Assembly (NCBI RefSeq): GCF_001428105.1
Contig: NZ_LMSJ01000034.1
Coordinates: 376,317-440,316 of the forward strand
DNA length: 64,000 nt
Source: Paenibacillus sp. Soil766
Lineage (GTDB): Bacteria > Bacillota > Bacilli > Paenibacillales > NBRC-103111
Direction of reading: 5' to 3'
A model generated the notes under the pieces. The model was given only the letters and a program-made list of their open reading frames with translations, was not told the DNA's origin and did not search any database. The first letter of the stretch is position 1, and the number at the start of each line of letters is the position of its first letter. Shown here piece by piece: positions 17,506-25,532 of this stretch. A program made the position numbers and the translations under genes.

Positions 17506-18507
17506 ATGATGAAGGTATCCATTCAAGTTCCCACATGTGAATTGTCTGATAGCGATTTGAGACAAATGTGTCAACTCGGGGTTGATTGTATTGATTTTAC
17601 GCAAGGAGGTTCCTTCCCAGGTGTTCGTGAGCAGGGGTTTCCGGAACTTGATAAACTTTTACAACTAAAACGTAGAGTTCGCTCCCATGGGATGGAAATA
17701 AATCGGGTGACGCTGCCTGATATGTCGACTAACTTTATGTTGGAAGAGCCAGGCTCAGAGATCCAATTAGAGCACGTTAGCAACGCGATCAAAACCTTCG
17801 GCGAAGCAGGGATTACACTCGTTCGTCAGCGTTTTGCAGGCGATGTATTTCCTTATATGGCAGAGGAATATACAGCTGTACACCGAGGCGGTGCACTAGT
17901 TCGCGGGGAGTCTCTGAAACGCAATCCGGACAAACAACCCCCAACCGTGGAACAATTGAATGCGTGGTGGAAGCGCTTTGATTTAGTTTTCGGGAAACTA
18001 GTCCCACTTGCGGAAGAGTATGAGATGAAATTAGCTGTACATCCTTCCGACACTCCCTACCATAATACCCCGTTCGGTGGGCTTGGCTTGAATCGGGTGT
18101 TAGATAGTTTCCCCAGCAGAAACGTTGGCCTCGTCTATTGTGTCGGCACACGTGGAGAAGCAGGCGGAACACCGCTTGTTCTTGATGAAATTTATCAGTA
18201 TGGACGCAAGGATAAAATCTTTCTTGTTCATTTCCGCAATGTGCGAGGTAGTCTAGCAACGGCCGGTGCGTTCGAAGAGGCGATGCTGGACGATGGTCAT
18301 ATGAATATGGCGAAAATATTGCTTGAGCTTCATAAGGTTGGGTATAACGGCTGTATAAACCCAGATCATATCACTTCACTCGAAATGGATCGTGCACCGT
18401 ATCGAAGCGCTGAAACCAAGATGAATTGGGTTGGCTGGGCCTATGCAATTGGGTATGTAAAAGCTCTTTTGGCGGCATTAACGGAGTTTAGAGGCGGGAG
18501 AGATTAA
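17506..18507 (+). CDS. UxuA-like (mannonate dehydratase family) TIM-barrel protein
   Basis: 333 residues starting 6 nt after AGGAGGAA. Motifs typical of the UxuA/xylose-isomerase-like barrel are present: AVHPSDTPYH, CVGTRGEAGG, HFRNVRGS, DDGHMNM and GYNGCINPDH, giving the metal-binding Cys, His and Asp residues. It is shorter than E. coli UxuA (about 394) and diverged from it. It lies between kdgD and the semialdehyde dehydrogenase gene, so it may dehydrate or isomerise the sugar acid feeding KdgD. A glucarate-dehydratase-like role is my inference; mannonate dehydratase is the alternative. Confidence 0.75.
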   Translation: MMKVSIQVPTCELSDSDLRQMCQLGVDCIDFTQGGSFPGVREQGFPELDKLLQLKRRVRSHGMEINRVTLPDMSTNFMLEEPGSEIQLEHVSNAIKTFGEAGITLVRQRFAGDVFPYMAEEYTAVHRGGALVRGESLKRNPDKQPPTVEQLNAWWKRFDLVFGKLVPLAEEYEMKLAVHPSDTPYHNTPFGGLGLNRVLDSFPSRNVGLVYCVGTRGEAGGTPLVLDEIYQYGRKDKIFLVHFRNVRGSLATAGAFEEAMLDDGHMNMAKILLELHKVGYNGCINPDHITSLEMDRAPYRSAETKMNWVGWAYAIGYVKALLAALTEFRGGRD

Positions 18508-18508
18508 T

Positions 18509-19966
18509 ATGGGGAAAATTAAAACATATTTGAATTATATCAACGGGGTGTGGCTGGCCTCTTCTAGTGGCGAGGTGGAGGGAAGTATCAACCCAGCGAA
18601 CCGGCATGAGATCGTGGGGTATGTGCAGAAATCGTCACTTGCAGATGTGAATGAAGCCGTTGCCGCAGCTAAAGCTGCAAAATTAGGTTGGCGGAAATTA
18701 TCGGGATCAGCTCGTGGTGATTATCTGTATAAGGTTGCGGATATGCTTGAGAGCCGATTAGATGAAATTGCCGAAATGATGACGCTTGAAATGGGAAAAA
18801 CATTCCCTGAGGCCAAAGGTGAAACGGCAAGGGGCATCGCAATTCTACGCTATTATGCTGGCGAGGGCATGCGGAAAACAGGTGACGTAATTCCTTCAAC
18901 GGACAGTACAGCTTTAATGTTTACTACCCGCGTACCCTTAGGCGTTGTTGGTGTGATTACACCTTGGAATTTCCCCGTAGCTATTCCGATTTGGAAAATC
19001 GCTCCCGCATTAATTTTCGGGAATACGATTGTATTCAAACCTGCTCAGGAAACCGCAGTAACAGCAGCCTTAGTCATGGAATGCTTCCAAGAAGCTGGAA
19101 TTCCAGCAGGTGTAGTAAATATGGTGACTGGTCAAGGAGATGTGATTGGTCAAGCAATTGCAGATCATCCGGACATCCACGGGATTACCTTTACAGGATC
19201 GGATCGTATTGGGAAAATAGTGGGTCAGAGCGCACTGGCGAAGGGGGCGAAGTATCAGCTTGAGATGGGCGGTAAAAACCCAATCATCGTCGTCAACGAT
19301 GCGGATCTAGACCTCGCTGTTGAGGCAACGGTAAGTGGCGGCTTACGTTCAACGGGGCAGAAATGCACAGCTACCAGTCGAGTGATTATACAAAGCGAAG
19401 TCTATGAGTCGTTCAAAATGAAGCTGCTTCAGCGAATTGAGGAAATCCGTGTTGGCCCTGGCATGGAGGCGGCAACATGGATGGGGCCATGCGCAAGCGA
19501 AAAGCAATATCATACGGTACTAACCTATATTGCCAAAGGAATCGAAGAGGGTGGGACCTTACTTTGTGGCGGTGGTAAAGTGCAAGATGAGACTCTAGAT
19601 GCAGGCTACTACATTGCTCCCACAGTATTTGAACATATTACAAGTTCGATGACCATCGCGCAGGAAGAGATTTTCGGACCTGTTCTTGTCTTGATAAAAG
19701 TGGATTCCTTCGAGGAAGCGATTCAAATTGCAAATGATGTGAAATTCGGATTAAGCGCATCGATTTTTACAAGAGACTTCTCGAAGATGCTCTCCTTCAT
19801 ACAGGATATCGACGCTGGCCTTGTGCGCATCAATGCTGAAAGCGCTGGAGTGGAGCTGCAAGCTCCTTTCGGTGGCATGAAAATGTCGAGCTCGGGCTCA
19901 CGAGAGCAAGGTCAAGCAGCTATTGAGTTCTACACGGATATCAAAACCGTGTTTTTAAAATCTTGA
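18509..19966 (+). CDS. Alpha-ketoglutarate semialdehyde (2,5-dioxopentanoate) dehydrogenase
   Basis: 485 residues, aldehyde dehydrogenase superfamily: VGVITPWNFPVAIPIWK, FTGSDRIGK (NAD site), LEMGGKNPIIV (catalytic Glu) and GQKCTATSR (catalytic Cys, near residue 287), then EEIFGPVL. It starts 1 bp after the previous stop behind GGGAGAG. With KdgD it would oxidise 2,5-dioxopentanoate to 2-oxoglutarate, the last step of sugar-acid oxidation to the TCA cycle. B. subtilis has a comparable kdgD-aldehyde dehydrogenase neighbourhood (ycbC-ycbD). Substrate assignment rests on context. Confidence 0.87.
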   Translation: MGKIKTYLNYINGVWLASSSGEVEGSINPANRHEIVGYVQKSSLADVNEAVAAAKAAKLGWRKLSGSARGDYLYKVADMLESRLDEIAEMMTLEMGKTFPEAKGETARGIAILRYYAGEGMRKTGDVIPSTDSTALMFTTRVPLGVVGVITPWNFPVAIPIWKIAPALIFGNTIVFKPAQETAVTAALVMECFQEAGIPAGVVNMVTGQGDVIGQAIADHPDIHGITFTGSDRIGKIVGQSALAKGAKYQLEMGGKNPIIVVNDADLDLAVEATVSGGLRSTGQKCTATSRVIIQSEVYESFKMKLLQRIEEIRVGPGMEAATWMGPCASEKQYHTVLTYIAKGIEEGGTLLCGGGKVQDETLDAGYYIAPTVFEHITSSMTIAQEEIFGPVLVLIKVDSFEEAIQIANDVKFGLSASIFTRDFSKMLSFIQDIDAGLVRINAESAGVELQAPFGGMKMSSSGSREQGQAAIEFYTDIKTVFLKS

Positions 19967-19970
19967 ATGA

Positions 19971-19999
19971 AAGCCAGTTGCTGCCGCAGCTGGCTTTTT
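19971..19999 (+). terminator. Terminator of the kdgD operon
   Basis: AAGCCAG pairs with CTGGCTT around a short loop, followed by a T run, 5 bp after the dehydrogenase stop. Confidence 0.85.
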
Positions 20000-20083
20000 C
20001 TCTCCACGGGATCACGCAGCATTGTGAACTATACATTTCAAATGTTGATGAAGACGACAAGGATTGAAAAATACACACAGGGT

Positions 20084-20105
20084 ACCGCGCTTCGCGCGGT
20101 TTTTC
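20084..20105 (+). terminator. Second terminator in the same gap
   Basis: ACCGCGC pairs with GCGCGGT around TTC and is followed by five T residues. No gene lies between it and the terminator 85 bp upstream. The 247-bp gap 19967-20213 contains nothing else I can name. Confidence 0.75.
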
Positions 20106-20213
20106 TCATTCAAGCGGGACATGAAAGTTGTTGTTGTCCTGTGAAAGTAGAATTTACTTTGAAAAAGTTGTATATTTGCAGAAATAACCTTCATGAAGGG
20201 AGTCTAATGCGGT

Positions 20214-21020
20214 GTGATGGTGATTATCGGAATTGTTGTTATTGTAGTACTTGTTGCCCTATGTATCGTATATAGCACCTATTGGGTGAAGGTTTCACAT
20301 ATACAGCTAGGTGATCCATCTAGTAAGAAAGTCACCGTTGTGCAAATTTCTGACCTACATGATCAAACCCATTTCATCAATGGCTCCTTGAGCAAAATGG
20401 TGAATATCATTAACCCTGATCTTGTTATGGTTACAGGTGATTTAGCGTCAACCAAAGAGCAATTGGACAAAGTTCTGAAAGAACTTCGTTTAATAAAGTG
20501 TGATCATTTATTTTTTGTGCCAGGTAATCATGAACGTTATGGGGGAGTCCAATCCCGGTTCCAACTAAATTCGGATCAAGACTATGAAGCGATTCTGAAA
20601 ACGATTGAGGATGCACATATTACTGTGTTATCCAATCGTGCATTTCCGATTAACCATGGTGGCAAGAAATGGCTTGTATACGGATTTGATAATTCGATAT
20701 CTGGCAAAGAGCGGTTGACTATGCGTGTTGAAGAACTACAAAGCTACGATGTGATTATCATGTTAGCTCATTCTCCGAGTATTATTGAAACTTCGCTTCA
20801 GCACAACATTCCATTTGATTTATTGCTCGTAGGACATACACATGGGGGGCAAATTAGACTGTTTGGTCGTACGATTGGAGCTTATAAAAACTATCACGTT
20901 GGGCTCAAGCGTATCGATAAGAGAAAGCATTTCTATATCAATCGAGGTCTGGGAACCTCACGGATTCCGATTCGCATTGCTTGCTCGCCAGAGATTGCTG
21001 TTATCAAAATTGGATTGTAG
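20214..21020 (+). CDS. Membrane-anchored metallophosphoesterase, YkuE-like
   Basis: 268 residues. An N-terminal membrane helix (about 2-22) places the catalytic domain outside the membrane. The calcineurin-like metal-site motifs are all present: ISDLHDQ, VTGDLAS, VPGNHERYG, LAHSP and VGHTHGGQIR. The start is GTG 20214 or ATG 20217 behind GAAGGGAG. The closest known type is YkuE, a Tat-exported wall-associated phosphoesterase of B. subtilis; this one lacks a twin-arginine motif. Substrate unknown. It ends 34 bp from the convergent membrane-protein gene. Confidence 0.85.
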   Translation: MMVIIGIVVIVVLVALCIVYSTYWVKVSHIQLGDPSSKKVTVVQISDLHDQTHFINGSLSKMVNIINPDLVMVTGDLASTKEQLDKVLKELRLIKCDHLFFVPGNHERYGGVQSRFQLNSDQDYEAILKTIEDAHITVLSNRAFPINHGGKKWLVYGFDNSISGKERLTMRVEELQSYDVIIMLAHSPSIIETSLQHNIPFDLLLVGHTHGGQIRLFGRTIGAYKNYHVGLKRIDKRKHFYINRGLGTSRIPIRIACSPEIAVIKIGL

Positions 21021-21053
21021 AAGTGGAAAGAACTAAAGATATCTCTCGGTAGC

Positions 21054-21551
21054 TCAATTATGAATGCCCCCGCTATTGTGTGCGTTTTCTTTTTTGAAAA
21101 ACCACCTAAAGAACAAGTAGTTAAGATGAAGAGTGATTCCTATTGTAAGCCAAGACAAGTACCAGCTCCAGTGAATGTAACGAATTAAATCAGTGTATTT
21201 TAAAAGAATTACCTCTGCTAGAGTTAAAGCCGTTGGGAAGGCAACGATATAAAGTGCTTTCACCAACATCCTTTGCTCCTGAGGGAAATACATGCAATAA
21301 ATAGTTCCTATAGCAGGGAGTGCTATGAACTCGTAAGTAAAGCTCGTGCTCATTAATTTCGAGAAGAATCTTACTGGGTACATTAGGGCGCCGTACTCAA
21401 CGGCAAATATTCCTAAGGGCCAGGTTAGTAGTTGTATAAATATAAAACTTACGGTTGCCTTTCTCCAGTTTATAAAACAAGCAAAAATTAGTAATGAAAT
21501 CGCTATACACCATGCCCCTGTTTCAATGAATGAGTTCATGTTAAGTTTCAA
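21054..21551 (-). CDS. CBO0543-like integral membrane protein (second of pair)
   Basis: About 165 residues with five or so predicted helices and the motif GALMYPVRFFSKLMSTSFTYEF. A TTG at 21551 sits about 9 nt after GAGGGAG and overlaps the end of the upstream gene; ATG 21539 is an alternative and ATG 21575 has no ribosome site. It is a paralog of the upstream gene: both carry a G-L-x-YPVxxFxxxxxxxFxxxY pattern. The pattern resembles the CBO0543 family found in spore formers. Function unknown. Confidence 0.65.
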   Translation of the reverse strand: MKLNMNSFIETGAWCIAISLLIFACFINWRKATVSFIFIQLLTWPLGIFAVEYGALMYPVRFFSKLMSTSFTYEFIALPAIGTIYCMYFPQEQRMLVKALYIVAFPTALTLAEVILLKYTDLIRYIHWSWYLSWLTIGITLHLNYLFFRWFFKKENAHNSGGIHN

Positions 21552-22149
21552 TATTCGGGTCTCCCTCTTGGGCAATGTTGAAAAAAAGTCTTGTAAACCA
21601 CCGTGTTATTAATAAACAAACCATGGAAACAACGAAAACGTATATCGATGTCATCCAGGACTCATATTGCTTAAATTTTGTTAGTTGAGTTTCAGCGTAA
21701 TCCACTGTCGTATACAGAATCGCGAACGTAATTGTCGTGATGAGTACAGGAATTCGTGCATGGACTCTTTCACATAAGAAGTAATAAATAACAGCAATGG
21801 CTGGATAATAAAGGTAAGCATCTAGAAAATATGCTTGAATTGCGTGTGGAAAAGGATGAACGGGACTGGTTATCAAACCGCGGTTATAGAATAAAACGGT
21901 TCCAACTCCCCACAGTATCATTTGATATAACAAGAAAACAAGCCAAGCCTCACGGGATCGATGTTTTGGTAAACTGAAAATTAACAGTGATGTAATGACT
22001 ACAAAACACGAAGCTGCCCAAAGTATTTCATTCAAGTAATGCAATTCATGTAACTCCTTTTTAGGACAGATGTATTCTTTATTATTTTCCCCAATTGTAT
22101 CTCCAATATCCAAAAGTTGGATAATAATGAAGAAGCTTTGGAAAAACAT
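21541..22149 (-). CDS. CBO0543-like integral membrane protein (first of pair)
   Basis: 202 residues with a short N-terminal segment and about five membrane helices. The conserved stretch GLITSPVHPFPHAIQAYFLDAYLYYP aligns with the corresponding part of the next gene. It overlaps that gene by a few codons. The start is uncertain because no strong ribosome site precedes the first ATG. The family is widespread in Bacillales and has no established role. Confidence 0.65.
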   Translation of the reverse strand: MFFQSFFIIIQLLDIGDTIGENNKEYICPKKELHELHYLNEILWAASCFVVITSLLIFSLPKHRSREAWLVFLLYQMILWGVGTVLFYNRGLITSPVHPFPHAIQAYFLDAYLYYPAIAVIYYFLCERVHARIPVLITTITFAILYTTVDYAETQLTKFKQYESWMTSIYVFVVSMVCLLITRWFTRLFFNIAQEGDPNIET

Positions 22150-22182
22150 TGGTAACTATTGTAAGAGGGGATATGAAACGCG

Positions 22183-22743
22183 ATGCACATTGGCATAGAT
22201 TTGGATAACACCGTACTAGATGCTACTTCAGCTTATTTACATTGTTATAATAAAGTTTCCGGGTTGGAACTAACCCATAAGGATGTCAATGATTTTTATT
22301 TATACCGATTATATGGTTGGGATAAAGCCAAACGGGATGAAGTCTATTATAGCTTCGGACATGACATCCATTGGAACTCCGTACCTTTTCCGATGGCAGT
22401 AGAGATATTACAAGAATTATTTAACCAACATCAGATTACAATCGTAACGGCTAGGCCGCAACAATTTCAGAATGTCACGATGGCTTGGCTTGAGAAGTAT
22501 CAGATTGATTATCATCATATTTTATTAGTTGAAGATAAGCTTCAAGCATGTATGAACTATGGAATCGATATACTGATTGATGATGCTCCACATTATGCCG
22601 AGGAGTTAGCATCGTCTCAGAAGCCCGTTATCTTATTCGATCAGCCGTATAATCTGAGCATTGCAAATGAATATGTATATCGAGCTGCGAATTGGTTGGA
22701 GGTCAAGAAACAGATCGACCACTTGGCATTAACAGCTATTTGA
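22183..22743 (+). CDS. HAD-fold nucleotidase-like protein (5'(3')-deoxyribonucleotidase type)
   Basis: 186 residues. HAD motif I is the N-terminal IGIDLDNTVLD, with nucleophile and acid Asp residues two apart. Motif II is TIVTARP, and IDILIDDAPHYAEEL is the motif IV acidic pair. The cap is small and helical. This matches the NT5C-like nucleotidases of Bacillus (YqfW type) that act on nucleoside monophosphates; the physiological substrate is inferred. ATG 22183 follows AAGAGGGG, and a strong bidirectional terminator follows the gene. Confidence 0.8.
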   Translation: MHIGIDLDNTVLDATSAYLHCYNKVSGLELTHKDVNDFYLYRLYGWDKAKRDEVYYSFGHDIHWNSVPFPMAVEILQELFNQHQITIVTARPQQFQNVTMAWLEKYQIDYHHILLVEDKLQACMNYGIDILIDDAPHYAEELASSQKPVILFDQPYNLSIANEYVYRAANWLEVKKQIDHLALTAI

Positions 22744-22756
22744 ATTGATACAGGAA

Positions 22757-22794
22757 AAAACGTTCTCGTCAATGTGACGAAGAACGTTTTTTTT
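22757..22794. terminator. Bidirectional terminator between convergent genes
   Basis: AAAACGTTCT...GTC pairs with GAC...AGAACGTTTT, flanked by an A run on the left and eight T residues on the right. It serves the nucleotidase gene and the SDR gene. Confidence 0.9.
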
Positions 22795-22801
22795 GCTGTA
22801 T

Positions 22802-23542
22802 TTACAACGTCTGACCACTATCAACGGTGATGATTTGTCCAGTCATGGCTTCCTGTTCTAGAGCCGCACATATAAACTGAGCGATGTCTTCGGGTATTGA
22901 AATTTGCTTCAGCAGCAAGTTAGGGGCTAGCTTCTGCATCTGTTCTTCTCTTCCAGCCCACCAACGAGTGGCCACTGCTCCCGGTGCGACGCAGTTAACT
23001 CTAATATGTGGTGCTAGCGCGCGTGCTAGTGATTTGGTTAACCCATGGACAGCCGACTTGGATATCGCATAGGGCAGAGAAGAGCCAATTCCCGTTAAAC
23101 CCGCAATACTTCCCACATTGACAATCGCCCCTTGTCCGCTTGTTTTCATCATAGGCGCAACGGCTCTTGCACAGTAAAACATCCCTTTCACATTCACGTC
23201 GAACAATACATCCCAGATGTCTTCGGTTACAGCGTCAAGATCAGGAAGAGGAATATGATGTGTAATACTCGCATTATTGACCAATACTTCTACGTATCCC
23301 AAAAGGTGTTCAATAGATCGTACCATCTCGCTGACTTCGTTGTTATTGGAGACATCAGCTTGTATGGCAATCGCACGTCCACCTTCTTCTATAATCCTTT
23401 GAGCTGTTTCCTCAGCATCCTCTTTTGAGCGTGAATAGTTCACTGCAACCGCAGCCCCTCGCTTAGCTAATGCGAAGCTGACCGCTCTTCCAATGCCAGT
23501 ACCGCCCCCTGTAACGAGTGCTACTTTATTAGTTAATTGCAT
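22802..23542 (-). CDS. Short-chain dehydrogenase/reductase (FabG-like)
   Basis: 246 residues with the classic SDR pattern: VTGGGTGIGRAVS (NAD(P) binding), NNASI, the catalytic Ser in VNVGSIAGL and the YAISKSA motif. NYSRSK after the second strand suggests NADPH preference. AAGGAGGAG precedes its ATG. It is divergent from a LysR gene 126 bp away that is frameshifted, so its normal control may be lost. Substrate unknown; FabG-like 3-oxoacyl or sugar/alcohol oxidation are both possible. Confidence 0.88.
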   Translation of the reverse strand: MQLTNKVALVTGGGTGIGRAVSFALAKRGAAVAVNYSRSKEDAEETAQRIIEEGGRAIAIQADVSNNNEVSEMVRSIEHLLGYVEVLVNNASITHHIPLPDLDAVTEDIWDVLFDVNVKGMFYCARAVAPMMKTSGQGAIVNVGSIAGLTGIGSSLPYAISKSAVHGLTKSLARALAPHIRVNCVAPGAVATRWWAGREEQMQKLAPNLLLKQISIPEDIAQFICAALEQEAMTGQIITVDSGQTL

Positions 23543-23628
23543 GCAAATCTCCTCCTTAATGCTGTATTATTCCTATACGTTCATTGTAAAGGTTGATTTA
23601 TGTTCTGTATAATTGAAGTTATTGAATG

Positions 23629-23638
23629 TTGAATTCAA
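23629..23638. promoter_or_regulatory. Candidate LysR operator
   Basis: A perfect palindrome TTGAATTCAA lies 31 bp before the LysR start, with further TTGAA half-sites on both sides (ATTGAATG, ATTGAAC). This fits an autoregulatory LysR site in the divergent promoter region but is only a motif match. Confidence 0.35.
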
Positions 23639-23668
23639 ATATATTGAACTAATGGAGTGGGGATCAAC

Positions 23669-24545
23669 ATGGATATTAAAACACTAAAAACTTTACATAT
23701 GATCGTGAAACACGGCAGTTTTCATCAAGCGGCAGTGGAAATGAACTATGCCCAATCGACGGTGACGATGCAAATTCAAAAGTTAGAAGTTGATTTAGGC
23801 ATTCAACTCATAGAACGCGGGAAGAAAATTCGATTAACGGAAGCAGGCCGACTATTTTACGAGGAAAGTTTGGAAATTGTTAAGCGGATGGAGAGGTTGC
23901 ATGCGAATGTAACGGATCTGCAATCAGGTGAAGTTGGGAACGTGCGAGTTGGGTTGACCGAGCCAACAGCTAGTTATCGATTACCGCAATTGTTAAAAGA
24001 GTTCATGACGATGTATCCGCGAATCCGTGTTTCGCTTGAAATTGCTAGCACAACAGCTTTGGTTGAGTCCATCCAGCAAGGTAATCTCGACTTCGCGTGC
24101 TGTTCGGCTCCGAACTGATCTTTTTTTTCAACCACTGTTTGCGGAGAAATTTGTTGCTTTATTGCCTGAAGATCATCCGCTTAGCCAGTATGAAGAACTT
24201 GAACCGAGTCTATTTCTAGGACATCGCCTTTTGATAACGTCAGCAACATGTCCATATCGTAAAAAGCTGGAAATGATTCTTCAAGAGTTAGGGCATGTGG
24301 CGATCGATACGATGGAGATTGGCAGCATGACAGCATTGAAAACCTATGTGGAAAGTGGATTTGGCTTTGCACTAGTACCAGAGATTGTACTAAACCCGAT
24401 CCCTCGTGGGACAAAGGCACTTCCAGTGAGAGGGACATCCATTGATATGTTGACGGGGTTCATTTACAAATCGGCTCCATTAAGTTATGCGAGCAAACAG
24501 TTGTTTCGATATTTGAAAGAGAAACTTAATACATTTGATTCCTAA
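23669..24545 (+). pseudogene. LysR-family regulator gene with a frameshift
   Basis: The first part (from ATG 23669) gives a normal LysR helix-turn-helix (SFHQAAVEMNYAQSTVTMQIQKLE) and the start of the effector domain, ending at TGA 24116 after LDFACCSAPN. The rest of the effector domain continues one frame over (DLFFQPLFAEKFVALLPEDHPLS...FALVPEIV) up to 24545. Together they make the usual length of about 290 residues. One extra base near 24100-24116, for example in the AA at 24114, explains the break. The T8 run at 24121 lies after the stop and cannot be the cause. A truncated DNA-binding protein or a sequencing error are the alternatives. Confidence 0.85.
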
Positions 24546-24547
24546 GA

Positions 24548-24576
24548 TTTACAGAAAAGCATTCCTATGCTACCAT
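24548..24576 (+). promoter_or_regulatory. Likely promoter of the esterase gene
   Basis: TTTACA (24548-24553) and TACCAT (24571-24576) are 17 bp apart, which puts the transcription start near 24583, immediately before the Fur box. Confidence 0.5.
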
Positions 24577-24584
24577 ACATCTAA

Positions 24585-24599
24585 TGATAATGATTATCA
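24585..24599. promoter_or_regulatory. Fur box
   Basis: TGATAATGATTATCA is a perfect 7-1-7 inverted repeat, the Fur recognition core known in B. subtilis. It covers the expected transcription start of the esterase gene, so binding of Fe-Fur should block transcription. It directly abuts the first possible ATG at 24600. Confidence 0.9.
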
Positions 24600-25394
24600 A
24601 TGATAAAACAGGTTGATGAATCACCATTGGAGATGATCAAGTTGCAAGGAGCTTTGGACACGTTAGCATTCGCAAATCGCACGATCTATGTTTATACACC
24701 ACCATCCTACAGCAAGGAAGAATCAAGTCGATTTCCTTCTGTCATTGTACAAGATGGAAACTATCTTTTTGTGGATTCGATGTCTGCACTTGAAGCTGAT
24801 TTTGCTAGTGGTGTGACGGAAGAAGTCATTTTTATTGGAATTGAACCGCTGGAGCACAATCGAGAATACACGCCTTGGAGAGCGGATAATCTTATGAATG
24901 ACGGTGGTTTTTATGATGGTGAAGGTGATGTGTACTTGAACATGGTTACGGAGGGAATCATGCCCTATGTAAGAGCGCGCTATCGGATCATAGAATATGC
25001 AGCTCAAACAGGTATAACTGGCGCTTCCTTCGGGGGATTAATTTCACTATACGCAGCATTTCAAAAGCCTGAATTTTTCGGCAGATTTGCTCTCATGTCC
25101 TCCTCACTATGGTATGAAAATATCATGGATTTCGTTGAACAGCACGCCTTCACACAATCCGATATGCGGATCTATATGTATGTAGGGGAACAAGAAGGAG
25201 TAGGAAGAACGATAATTCAGCAATTCACGGTACCCAATACAAGGAAAGCGTACGACCTATTATCTCAGAAAATCCCAGGCGGAAGGGATTGTATTCGTTT
25301 AGAAACAGATCCCGAAGGCTTGCATTTACATAGCTATTTTAATGCTAATTTCCCTCGTGCAATCAGATTTATTTATCCTGGTGCCAAGAAGTAA
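24600..25394 (+). CDS. Iron-regulated esterase, probable ferri-siderophore esterase
   Basis: Up to 264 residues, alpha/beta-hydrolase of the putative esterase (Fes/BesA/IroE) family: YVYTPPSY, VIVQDGNYLF, the nucleophile Ser in TGASFGGLIS, and a late His in GLHLHSYF. A perfect Fur box sits at its start, so it should be made under iron limitation. Known BesA/IroE enzymes hydrolyse trilactone siderophores to free iron; I infer a similar role. ATG 24600 lacks a ribosome site and abuts the Fur box, so translation may instead begin at TTG 24627 or ATG 24633. There are no siderophore genes nearby. Confidence 0.8.
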   Translation: MIKQVDESPLEMIKLQGALDTLAFANRTIYVYTPPSYSKEESSRFPSVIVQDGNYLFVDSMSALEADFASGVTEEVIFIGIEPLEHNREYTPWRADNLMNDGGFYDGEGDVYLNMVTEGIMPYVRARYRIIEYAAQTGITGASFGGLISLYAAFQKPEFFGRFALMSSSLWYENIMDFVEQHAFTQSDMRIYMYVGEQEGVGRTIIQQFTVPNTRKAYDLLSQKIPGGRDCIRLETDPEGLHLHSYFNANFPRAIRFIYPGAKK

Positions 25395-25398
25395 AAAG

Positions 25399-25446
25399 AA
25401 CCGGCACACAACGATTTCGTTCAAGTCCTTGTGTGCCGGTTTTTCT
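25399..25446 (+). terminator. Terminator of the esterase gene
   Basis: AACCGGCACACA pairs with TGTGTGCCGGTT, followed by a T run, 4 bp after the stop codon. Confidence 0.9.
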
Positions 25447-25532
25447 CGGATTGACCGCTCCATTAGGACGGAGTAAGTTGAATTCTTCAATGAGGAACAC
25501 TGCGAGTGGGACAATGGTGCGGCGTAAGGGAT

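Noticed and set aside
19967..20275. 102-residue ORF after the dehydrogenase
   Set aside because: It runs through two terminators and overlaps the start of the phosphoesterase gene.
24119..24130. Slippage in the T8 run as the cause of the LysR break
   Set aside because: The TGA stop (24116-24118) lies before the run, so the shift must be upstream of it.
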